NCBI GenBank assembly: GCA_030432905.1
Contig: JAUILU010000001.1
Coordinates: 930,001-994,000 of the forward strand
Origin: Phycisphaerae bacterium
Lineage (GTDB): Bacteria; Planctomycetota; Phycisphaerae; Phycisphaerales; UBA1924
Length of the DNA: 64,000 nucleotides
Direction of reading: 5' to 3'
The notes below the pieces were generated by a model, which had not been told where the DNA came from, made no database searches, and saw only the letters and a list, made by a program, of their open reading frames with translations. Position 1 is the stretch's first letter. Every line of letters begins with the position of its first letter. The translations under genes and the position numbers were made by a program. Below are positions 42,228 to 49,870 of this stretch, in pieces.

Positions 42228-43238
42228 ATGGCATGCTTGAATACGGTTCGGACTCACAAGACCTGCAGATGTGCGTTCACACTAATTGAGCTTCTCGTCG
42301 TCATCGCGATCATCGCACTGCTGATCGGCATCCTGCTGCCGGCTTTAGGCAAGGCGCGAGACACGGCCAAGGGTGCCGTCTGCATGACCAACCAACGCCA
42401 ACTCTCGATCGCGTTGATGACGTACGCGACTGATTTCAAAGACAAGCTGCCAACCAACATCTACGGCAGCCAGTACAGATTCGAATCGGACGGCAAAATC
42501 GGCCTCCGCTGGTTTGATGACATCGTGCTCGGCCAATACATCGAGAACCGCGACGACGACGACATCGACCTCAATGACCCGAACGAACGCGCCACCGTCG
42601 GCGGCGGGGTCATGGAATGCCCGAACCATCCGTTCGGTGCACGGTCATACTCAATGAACTACTGGGGCTCGTCTGCCATCGCGGGCAAGCGAAAGTCATT
42701 CACTTCTCAGGATTTCAGGTGGATCGCTCCGGGCAGTCTTGACGCTCTTGGCGACCCCGAAGGCGAAGGCCCAGGTCGTGGGTTCAATGCAACGGTCAGC
42801 TTCGCATCGAGCACCATCATCACAAGCGAGTCGTGGGGACTCTACGGCAAGCCCGACAGCGAGACAGGGGAAATCAAGTACTACACCGGCGAAACAGTCG
42901 GCCGACAGGCACTGCCGGGCGAACGCTTTGGTTCCAAAGAGTTCGCGGCCCGCGGCTCTGCATCGAGCCTGTTCCCGCAATTCCAGTACGGCTCGGTCAA
43001 CTGGGACACCACCGGTTCTCCCGAGTACGACAGAGATCCGGGCGCGTACATCCCCTGGTACCGCCACCCAAGATCTTCCAAGTTCCAAGAGATCGAGGGC
43101 ACCGCGAATATGGCGTTCATGGACGGCAGCGCCCGCAACGTGAAAGCCACCGACACGTTTGATCCCCAAACCGGCGCCTCGACCTACAAGGTGCTCTGGT
43201 CGCCTGATGACCGCCGGGCTGAACGTGACGTTCGCTAA
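42228..43238 (+). CDS. Prepilin-like protein (H-X9-DG-type) at the head of locus B
   Basis: A 336-residue protein with GGAG eight bases before the ATG. The prepilin leader ends at [14 protein letters not shown], with Phe at the cleavage point and Glu at position 5, and the hydrophobic helix runs to about residue 38. Then follows the [20 protein letters not shown] block and a C-terminal [14 protein letters not shown], the H-X9-DG-type motif. Such proteins are pseudopilins by sequence, but their function in planctomycetes is unsettled. It is the first gene after the operator-bearing promoter and lies 34 bases before a LacI gene, so it belongs to the glucan regulon. Confidence 0.88.
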   Translation: MACLNTVRTHKTCRCAFTLIELLVVIAIIALLIGILLPALGKARDTAKGAVCMTNQRQLSIALMTYATDFKDKLPTNIYGSQYRFESDGKIGLRWFDDIVLGQYIENRDDDDIDLNDPNERATVGGGVMECPNHPFGARSYSMNYWGSSAIAGKRKSFTSQDFRWIAPGSLDALGDPEGEGPGRGFNATVSFASSTIITSESWGLYGKPDSETGEIKYYTGETVGRQALPGERFGSKEFAARGSASSLFPQFQYGSVNWDTTGSPEYDRDPGAYIPWYRHPRSSKFQEIEGTANMAFMDGSARNVKATDTFDPQTGASTYKVLWSPDDRRAERDVR

Positions 43239-43272
43239 CTCTTCGCAGTAAAAAAAGAGACACGAGAATCAA

Positions 43273-44367
43273 TTGAGTTCACAACCTCCACAACGCGCTT
43301 CGATCAGAGACCTCGCATTCGAGTTGGGGGTTTCAACCGCAACCGTTTCGCGCGCGTTGAACAACCACCCGTCGGTCTCACCAGAGACGCGCACTCGAGT
43401 TCTTGAGCTAGCCGATTCCGCCGGCTATATGCCGCGTGTCGGACAGAGGTTCCGAAACGTGGTCGGTCTGGTGTACCCGTCGCATCCCGTCATGCCTGAA
43501 TTCGGCAGCTTTGAGTCCGCCATGCTCGGCGGCGTGATGAAAGGGCTGGACGCCGACAGGTACGACCTAGCGCTCATCGATATCGAGCGCGACATCGCCA
43601 AAGACGAGAGCTACACACAGTTCTTCAGGCGAAAAGGCGTGCGGGGAGTGATCATCCGGCCTGTGAGCCCCGAGCCCACCATCGCCGAGATGATCGCAGA
43701 GGAGGGTTTCCCATGCGTCATGGTCGCTGACCGTACCGACCACCCGAACCTCGGCTTTGTCTGCAGCGACTCTGGTCGCGACAGCTTCCGAGCAATCGAT
43801 CACCTCGTCCATCTTGGCCATACGCGCATCGCCATGGTGTGCCACACTGTGCTCGACTCGGACCACCGCGACCGCGTCGATGGCTACCGGCGAGCACTCA
43901 AAGAACACGGCCTAGAGCAAAGCCCCGAGCTTGAGCTGTACCTCCCCGCCAGTATGGACGGCGGCACGCAAGCCATCGATCGGCTGCTCTCGCTCGAGGA
44001 CCCGCCCACCGCGGTCTTTGTCACGAACCCGGTCCCAACAGTCGGCGCGCTTCACCGTTGTCTTGAGCTTGGGATCCGTGTGCCGGACGACATCTCGATT
44101 GTCGGCTTCGACGATTCGGACGTCCGCTCACGCACCTACCCGAAATTCTCGGCGATCTGTCAGAACGCAGAGCAATTCGGCTACGACGCCGCCCGCTGGC
44201 TGACGCGCAGGCTTGAGGGCACCGAGACCGGTGTCCTTCGGATTCACAGACCAACGACGCTGCAGTTCAACAAATCCACAGGCCCAGCGCCGGCGAAACC
44301 AGTCAGGCTCGCATCGAACAAGAGCGACATCATCCGCGTCGAGTTCCCGAAGCGGAAACGAAAGTAG
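43273..44367 (+). CDS. LacI family transcriptional repressor (locus B) with shortened hinge
   Basis: A 364-residue protein starting at TTG (no in-frame ATG fits the family start). The helix-turn-helix reads SIRDLAFELGVSTATVSRAL. The hinge is unusual: GYMPRVGQRFRNVVGLVYPS lacks about five residues and the lever Leu found in the locus A repressor. The sensor domain has the usual pattern (SIVGFDDSD, RPTTLQFN near the end). It is probably the repressor of its own promoter, whose operator also differs in central spacing. Downstream genes encode surface proteins, an importer and glycosidases, so an oligoglucan inducer is likely. Confidence 0.92.
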   Translation: MSSQPPQRASIRDLAFELGVSTATVSRALNNHPSVSPETRTRVLELADSAGYMPRVGQRFRNVVGLVYPSHPVMPEFGSFESAMLGGVMKGLDADRYDLALIDIERDIAKDESYTQFFRRKGVRGVIIRPVSPEPTIAEMIAEEGFPCVMVADRTDHPNLGFVCSDSGRDSFRAIDHLVHLGHTRIAMVCHTVLDSDHRDRVDGYRRALKEHGLEQSPELELYLPASMDGGTQAIDRLLSLEDPPTAVFVTNPVPTVGALHRCLELGIRVPDDISIVGFDDSDVRSRTYPKFSAICQNAEQFGYDAARWLTRRLEGTETGVLRIHRPTTLQFNKSTGPAPAKPVRLASNKSDIIRVEFPKRKRK

Positions 44368-44435
44368 TTGAGAGTATGGGGGGACGAGGCCTCCGAGAGA
44401 TTTGAGAAACACCTCGTTGAACATGGAGATTTGAG

Positions 44436-45089
44436 ATGAAGAATATTGCAATCATCGCCCTCGCCGTTTCGGCGGGCACAGCATCAGGTCAGAATCTGCT
44501 GAACAACCCGGGCTTCGAGAGTGATCTCGGGTTCGATTTCAGCAACGTCGAGAACTGGAACGGTTTCTTCGGCGGCCCCGCCGGCACGTTCCTGCAGGCA
44601 TTCAACGACACCGGAACCGCCCCCCGCAGCGGCAGCAAGGCGCTCGAGTTGACCATCCAGGGCGACCCGAACTTCCCAAGTACAGGTTTCGATGCCTTCA
44701 CGGGCCACGTCCAGCAGATCCCGGGCATCGCTGCTGGCGGCGAGTACGAATTCTCGATCTGGGCGCGCACCGACGGCAACGTGACCAACGGCGCTGAAAT
44801 CCGTATCGAGTGGTTCGATGCGGGCGGCGTCGGTCTCGGCGACACCGGCAACCTCGCATTCCAGGATTCGCTGACTGCTGACTACCAGCAGTTCGCGATC
44901 GGTGGAATCGCACCGGCGGGTGCAGTGCGCGCCAACGCCGTCATCGCAGTCCAGAGCTTCCTCAACGACGGCAACATCGCCGACATCAGCATCGCTGTTG
45001 ACGACGCTTCGCTCGTTCTCGTCCCGGCTCCGGCCTCGGCCGCTCTTCTTGGCCTCGGTGGACTTGTGGCTGCTCGTCGCCGCCGCTAA
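44436..45089 (+). CDS. Exported putative carbohydrate-binding protein with PEP-CTERM-like tail
   Basis: A 217-residue protein; GGAG about 7 bases before the ATG. The signal peptide ends near ASG-Q (residue 18). The body opens NLLNNPGFE and has VQQIPGIAAGGEYEFSIWAR and ISIAVDDASLVLV, the pattern of CBM4/9-like jelly rolls also seen in the gene at 6192. The tail VPAPASAALLGLGGLVAAR and further Arg is the sorting signal. So the same type of binding module is attached to a dockerin in locus A and to a PEP-CTERM-like tail here. A terminator hairpin follows. Confidence 0.82.
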   Translation: MKNIAIIALAVSAGTASGQNLLNNPGFESDLGFDFSNVENWNGFFGGPAGTFLQAFNDTGTAPRSGSKALELTIQGDPNFPSTGFDAFTGHVQQIPGIAAGGEYEFSIWARTDGNVTNGAEIRIEWFDAGGVGLGDTGNLAFQDSLTADYQQFAIGGIAPAGAVRANAVIAVQSFLNDGNIADISIAVDDASLVLVPAPASAALLGLGGLVAARRRR

Positions 45090-45104
45090 TTCAAGATTAA
45101 TTCG

Positions 45105-45132
45105 CTCAGCCTGGCTTCGCGGCCTGGCTGAG
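45105..45132 (+). terminator. Hairpin after the carbohydrate-binding protein gene
   Basis: CTCAGCC pairs with GGCTGAG, with a further GGC/GCC inner pairing around a TTCG-containing loop, 15 bases past the stop. The T-run after it is poor, so it may attenuate instead of ending transcription. Confidence 0.55.
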
Positions 45133-45204
45133 TCATTCGTAAGCAGTTTATGAGATCAACCTCGTGTTACAGCGAGATGCAAGAAATCGATTTAGGAGTG
45201 AGTC

Positions 45205-46554
45205 ATGAGAGCACAGCTAGCCAGCATCGCCGCGATCGCCATGATTGCAGGTACCGCCCAATCGCAAATCATCAATCCAAGCTTTGAGAACCCGGGATTC
45301 CCCGACGTCTTCGATGGCTGGGGTCAGTTCGGCAGCAACATCAACCCGGATCTCGACGAGCTCATCCTCGACGGTGATGTCGCCTGCAAGATCTTCGGCC
45401 AGTTCATCGGTGCCCGCAACGACTCCGGCCTGTTCCAGACCGTTGGCGCTGCAAACCCGGGCGAGATCTGGGAAGCCGAGATCAACGTCGGCCATCTCAC
45501 CGGCGATGAACTCCAGCCAGGCGCTGCCGCATTCCTCAGCCTCGTATTCATCGACGGCAACGGCGTCAACCTCTTCGACGAAGCAATTGACGCGCTTCTG
45601 CCCGCCGACCCGACCGACACCTATCTGAACAGGACCGTTTCCGCAGTTGCCCCGCTCGGCACCGCGCAGGTCCAGATCGTGATCGGATTCTCACAGGCAG
45701 AGCCAACCTCAGACGTCAACGGCGACACAGTCATCGACGCGGGCGACCAAGCCGGCGGTGCCGCACACTACGACCTCGCCGCGGTCAACTTTGTCAGCGC
45801 TGGCAACGCGATCCCGTTCCGCAACGGCAGCTTCGAGAACGGTGTCTTCGGCCGTGAGTTCGAATCGTGGACCGCTTTCGGCAACAGCATCGGCAACGTC
45901 GGCCAGAACTTCGAGGTCCCGAGCTCCGATGGAGACGCGTCCTGCTTTATCTACGGCCAGTTCAACGGCGTGCAGAACGACTCGGGTGTGTTCCAGAGTG
46001 TTCCCGCCGCTGCTGGCGAGAACTGGGAAGCCAGCGTCAAGGTCCGCCCGAACCCGGGTGACGAGCCCGGCGAAGGCAACACCGCGACACTTTCGCTCGT
46101 CTTCCTTGATGGCTCTGGCAACGTGCTCGCGGACAACCCTGTTCTCGCAGCAGACCACACCACCTCCTCCGCCGGTTTCAGCGATGTGAGCGTTTCCGCC
46201 GTCGCCCCAGCGGGCACCGCAGAAGCACAGATCGTCCTCGTTTACTCGCAGGGCGAGCCGCTCAGTGATGTCAACGGCGACACCGTCATCGACGGCGGCG
46301 ACCAGCCGACCGGCGCGATCATCTTCGACGAGGCAAACCTGCAAATCGCCTCAGCCGGTGTTGATTGCTGCGACGTCAACGGCGACGGTGCGTGCACCGC
46401 AACCGACTTCTCGGCATGGGTCGGTGCGTTCAACGCCGGTGCGCCTAACTGCGACGTCAACCAGGACGGCTCCTGCAGCCCGACCGACTTCAGCGCCTGG
46501 GTCGGTGCATACAACGCGAGCAACGCGGGCAACCCGAGCACGTGTAACTTCTAA
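45205..46554 (+). CDS. Secreted protein with two tandem binding modules, internal EF-hand loops and a variant dockerin
   Basis: A 449-residue protein; TTAGGAG precedes the ATG, and a signal peptide ends near SQS/Q (about residue 20). Residues about 21-195 and 203-375 are an internal duplication: each has NPSFEN or NGSFEN, a FGQF(I/N)G(A/V)(R/Q)NDSG block, a strand ending AQ(V/I)QIV or similar, and a SDVNGDTVIDxGDQ loop. These resemble CBM4/9-like modules each carrying an EF-hand-like calcium loop. The C-terminus is a paired dockerin (DVNGDGACTATDFSAW; DVNQDGSCSPTDFSAW) but continues past the usual end to NPSTCNF, so the Gly-Cys end is lost. Likely a surface glucan-binding protein of locus B. 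Confidence 0.82.
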   Translation: MRAQLASIAAIAMIAGTAQSQIINPSFENPGFPDVFDGWGQFGSNINPDLDELILDGDVACKIFGQFIGARNDSGLFQTVGAANPGEIWEAEINVGHLTGDELQPGAAAFLSLVFIDGNGVNLFDEAIDALLPADPTDTYLNRTVSAVAPLGTAQVQIVIGFSQAEPTSDVNGDTVIDAGDQAGGAAHYDLAAVNFVSAGNAIPFRNGSFENGVFGREFESWTAFGNSIGNVGQNFEVPSSDGDASCFIYGQFNGVQNDSGVFQSVPAAAGENWEASVKVRPNPGDEPGEGNTATLSLVFLDGSGNVLADNPVLAADHTTSSAGFSDVSVSAVAPAGTAEAQIVLVYSQGEPLSDVNGDTVIDGGDQPTGAIIFDEANLQIASAGVDCCDVNGDGACTATDFSAWVGAFNAGAPNCDVNQDGSCSPTDFSAWVGAYNASNAGNPSTCNF

Positions 46555-46580
46555 CTCTGTAAGATAGATACCACCTGGGG

Positions 46581-46604
46581 GGTGCGTCGGAAACCCGGCG
46601 CACC
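46581..46604 (+). terminator. Rho-independent terminator ahead of the importer B genes
   Basis: A 10-bp stem (GGTGCGTCGG / CCGGCGCACC, one G:T pair) with a 4-base loop, followed by TCTTCTTTCG. It separates the surface protein gene ending at 46554 from the binding protein gene at 46652, so the importer operon either has its own promoter in the short gap or is reached by read-through. Confidence 0.75.
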
Positions 46605-46651
46605 TCTTCTTTCGTTCGCATCAGCACCAGCCAAAGACGAGACCAACCACA

Positions 46652-48058
46652 ATGAAATTCCGTGGCTTGCCTCTGGGATACGCGCTCTCACCGGGCGCAC
46701 TGGTCATGCTGGTTCTGGCGGTTTGCTCTGGAATCGCGATCATCGCGCTCGATTCGCGCGAGGAATCGGGCGAGCTGAGCATGTGGACGTTCGCTCAGCC
46801 TCACTACGACATCTACGTGCCCGAGGTGAACAACTGGAACTCATCAGGCAAGCCGATCGTGGACATGCACCTGATCGGTCGGCAGGTCATGGACCGCCGG
46901 ATGCTCGGCGGCTTCCTCGGCGATGTCCCCACCGCTGATTTACTCGAAGCCGAGCGAGCCACCGCGTGCCTCGCGTTCGCCGGCCCGCTCGACGCCGTGG
47001 GCTTTGTTGACATTACAGACAGACTCGAAGCCGAGGGACTCCTCGACGCGATCAACGGCCCGGCCCTCAGCCCTTGGACCTTCGAGGGCAGGATCTTCGG
47101 CATCCCCCATGACGTGCACCCGGTCATGCTGGCGTACCGCGCTGATATCACCGAAGCCGCCGGCATCGACATGAGCGAGGTCGAGACATGGGACGATCTT
47201 TATCGTGTGCTCGCACCGCTGCAGCAGCGCACTGACAACGGCGATCCGATGGACCGGTACGTCATGAGCCTCTGGGACAGCGAATCCGACATGCTCGAAA
47301 CGCTCCTGCTCCAAGCCGACGGCGGCGCGTTTACTGAAACAGGCACCCTCGCGATTGACCGGAACGTGAACGTCACCGCCGTCGCGAACATGGTCTCGTG
47401 GATGATCGGGCCAAACCGTGTGGCGACCCACGTCCCCGAATTCAGCCCGACCGGTGACCAGCTCAAACTCGACGGCCACGCCCTGTGCTATCTCATGCCC
47501 GACTGGATGTGCAACGTCTGGCGCCGAAACGTGCCGACACTCGAGGGCAAGGTCAAGCTCATCCCGCTCCCCGCGTGGGAACCCGGTGGCAGGCGAACGA
47601 GCGTCTGGGGCGGCTCGATGCTCGGCATCGCTCGAACCTCAACAAATCAAGACACCGCGTGGGAGTTCGCAAAGCACCTCTACCTCTCCGAAGAACTCGC
47701 GCTCCAGCTCTACCGCGCGGGTGACATCATCACGCCGATCCAGGAACACTGGGACAACCCGATCTTCAATGAGCCCGACGACTACTTCGGCGGCCAACGC
47801 AAGGGGCGTATGTACATCGATCTCGCGCCTGACGTGCCGCTGCGCGCTGCGACGCCGTACTTCAAGCAAGCCCGCGGCGCCGTTCAGAACGCGGTCTCCC
47901 GCACACGCGAAGAGGCGGACAAACTCAGCTTGTACACTCCAGAAGAGATCGAGCCGATCGCACGCAAGCATCTTGAACAGGCGCACGCAGAAGTCGCCAC
48001 GATCATCAACGGCAACGCGTTCCTCCGCGAGAACTCCAACGAAGGAGATCTCCGATGA
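46652..48058 (+). CDS. Extracellular solute-binding protein, family 1 (sugar importer B)
   Basis: A 468-residue protein with an N-terminal membrane helix (about 12-33) that looks uncleaved: no lipobox or clear signal cleavage site. Family 1 motifs: LSMWTFAQPHYD, PTADLLEAERA, FGIPHDVHPVMLAYRADI and WGGSMLGIARTS. It would hold sugar near the membrane for the two permeases, whose genes follow with ATGA overlaps. The binding protein of locus A is of the same family but not closely similar at the sequence level. Substrate is inferred from GH16, GH1 and neighbouring genes: beta-gluco-oligosaccharides. Confidence 0.9.
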   Translation: MKFRGLPLGYALSPGALVMLVLAVCSGIAIIALDSREESGELSMWTFAQPHYDIYVPEVNNWNSSGKPIVDMHLIGRQVMDRRMLGGFLGDVPTADLLEAERATACLAFAGPLDAVGFVDITDRLEAEGLLDAINGPALSPWTFEGRIFGIPHDVHPVMLAYRADITEAAGIDMSEVETWDDLYRVLAPLQQRTDNGDPMDRYVMSLWDSESDMLETLLLQADGGAFTETGTLAIDRNVNVTAVANMVSWMIGPNRVATHVPEFSPTGDQLKLDGHALCYLMPDWMCNVWRRNVPTLEGKVKLIPLPAWEPGGRRTSVWGGSMLGIARTSTNQDTAWEFAKHLYLSEELALQLYRAGDIITPIQEHWDNPIFNEPDDYFGGQRKGRMYIDLAPDVPLRAATPYFKQARGAVQNAVSRTREEADKLSLYTPEEIEPIARKHLEQAHAEVATIINGNAFLRENSNEGDLR

Positions 48059-48984
48059 GTACCGGCAGCCGGGTCAAACCCTATCTCTTTCTCGCCCCGT
48101 TCCTGATCCTGTTCGTGGTGTTCACGGTCGTCCCGCTGTTCCAGGCGGTCCCGCTGGCGACACACCACACGTTCGGCCCCGATGCGTCCACCTACGTCGG
48201 CTTCGAGAAGTTCGCGCAGGCGTTCAGTGACGCGAGGTTCTGGAAAGCCCTGCGGAACACACTCGTTTTCACCGCTGGCTCGGTTTTTATCCAGCTTCCT
48301 ATCGCACTCGGTTTGGCGTTGATGCTCAACCGCAAGCGTGTGATGGGTCGAGGTGTGTTCAGGCTGCTGTTCTTCTCACCCCAGCTTGTCGGCCTTGTGT
48401 TTGTCGCGGTGCTGGCCTCGGTGATGTTCCAGAAGCAGAAAGGCCTGGTTAACACCGCGATCGCAGGCGGCGCAGACATGCTCCGGAGCATCCCGCTCAT
48501 CAACGCCAACGCGTGGCTTCCTACAACATCCGAACTGCTCAATACGCCCTGGCTCGAATCACTCGCCATGCGGACGCTCATCATCTCGGCCCTGTGGATG
48601 TACGCGGGCTTCAACATGATCTATTTCCTGGCGGCACTGCAGAACGTCCCGAGCGAACTCGAAGAAGCCGCCATGATCGACGGCGCCGGACCAGTTCGAA
48701 GATTCTTCGCGGTGGTACTGCCCTCGATCCGGCCCGTGGCAGTCTTCGTCGTCCTGCTCTCGATCATCGGGAGTATCCAGGTCTTCGAGCTCGCGTACAT
48801 CATGCTCCCCGAGGGCGTGGGGATGCAGGACAGCGGGCTCACGCTTGTAACTTACCTCTTCAAGAACGGCTTTGAGATCGGCGATCTCGGCTACGCCACC
48901 GCCATCGGCTGGCTCATCGCGGTCATCCTCAGCGCCACCGCCATCACGCAGCGGCTGGTCAACCGGCAGGAGGCCCACGCATGA
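48055..48984 (+). CDS. Carbohydrate ABC transporter permease, MalF type (importer B)
   Basis: A 309-residue inner-membrane permease. It has the MalF/UgpA first-helix pattern (YLFLAPFLILFVVFTVVPLF) and the EAA loop EAAMIDGAGPVRRF, which contacts the ATPase. Four-base overlaps at both ends tie it to the binding protein and to the partner permease. Confidence 0.94.
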   Translation: MSTGSRVKPYLFLAPFLILFVVFTVVPLFQAVPLATHHTFGPDASTYVGFEKFAQAFSDARFWKALRNTLVFTAGSVFIQLPIALGLALMLNRKRVMGRGVFRLLFFSPQLVGLVFVAVLASVMFQKQKGLVNTAIAGGADMLRSIPLINANAWLPTTSELLNTPWLESLAMRTLIISALWMYAGFNMIYFLAALQNVPSELEEAAMIDGAGPVRRFFAVVLPSIRPVAVFVVLLSIIGSIQVFELAYIMLPEGVGMQDSGLTLVTYLFKNGFEIGDLGYATAIGWLIAVILSATAITQRLVNRQEAHA

Positions 48985-49850
48985 ATAGCCGACCTCGCCA
49001 TCAATCAAAGCTCGGCTCTTTTGCGCTGTACACGGTGCTTCTGATCGTGTCGGTCGTCGTTGTTGTGCCGATGTTCTACCTCGTCGTGTCCGCGTTCAAA
49101 ACGGAACAGGGCTTCCTCGAGCATACGTTCCTGCCAACCGGCGACGGCTTCCTCGGCATCGCGTGGGGTGAACTGACAACCAAGCAGTTTCACCGACTGT
49201 TTAGCCCCGAGATCGGGATCGGACGAGCTCTCGTCAACTCGATCTTCTTGTCATCAACAACCGCGTTGCTGGCAACGTTCGTCTGCGCCCTCGCCGGCTA
49301 CGCGTCGGCGGCGCTCGACTTCAAAGGCAAGAAATCCTTCGAGTGGCTGATCCTCGCGGCTCTGATCATCCCCCCGCCGCTGCTCATCGCGCCGAGCTAT
49401 CAATGGCTCCACTCACTCAATCTGCTCGACAGCTACGCGGGACTGATCCTGCCCGCGATCGCACCGGCGTTCGGCGTGTTTCTGTTCAGGCAAGCCACAC
49501 TCCAGAGCGTACCAAAATCGATCGTCGAGGCCGCTCGCATCGACGGCGCCGGCGAGTTTGGCATTTTCTTCGCAATCGCTCTGCCGATGCTCAGGCCCAT
49601 GGTCGGCGCGTTCCTTATCATTACGTTCCTGGCGACGTGGAACAACTTCATCGGGCCGCAGATCGTGCTTCAATCGACCGAGAAACAGCCTCTCTCGGTT
49701 GTGATCTACCAGACACAAACCGCTTACTACAGCGACTACGGCCTGCTCATGGCGGGTACGCTTGTTTCGATATTGCCCGTAGCGGCATTGTTCCTGTTCC
49801 TTCAGCGAGATTTCATCGCCGGCCTGTCATCAGGCGCGGTCAAGGGTTAG
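48981..49850 (+). CDS. Carbohydrate ABC transporter permease, MalG type (importer B)
   Basis: A 289-residue permease with the EAA loop EAARIDGAGEFGIF and the typical C-terminal FIAGLSSGAVKG. It forms the transport channel with the MalF-type protein before it. The GH1 gene begins about 20 bases after its stop, so transport and hydrolysis of the imported sugar are in one transcript. Confidence 0.94.
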   Translation: MNSRPRHQSKLGSFALYTVLLIVSVVVVVPMFYLVVSAFKTEQGFLEHTFLPTGDGFLGIAWGELTTKQFHRLFSPEIGIGRALVNSIFLSSTTALLATFVCALAGYASAALDFKGKKSFEWLILAALIIPPPLLIAPSYQWLHSLNLLDSYAGLILPAIAPAFGVFLFRQATLQSVPKSIVEAARIDGAGEFGIFFAIALPMLRPMVGAFLIITFLATWNNFIGPQIVLQSTEKQPLSVVIYQTQTAYYSDYGLLMAGTLVSILPVAALFLFLQRDFIAGLSSGAVKG

Positions 49851-49870
49851 TGCAACCGGGAGTGCATAAG

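Noticed and set aside
49343..49870. Upstream extension of the GH1 frame
   Set aside because: It overlaps the MalG-type permease gene in another frame, and GH1 homology starts at the TTG at 49871.
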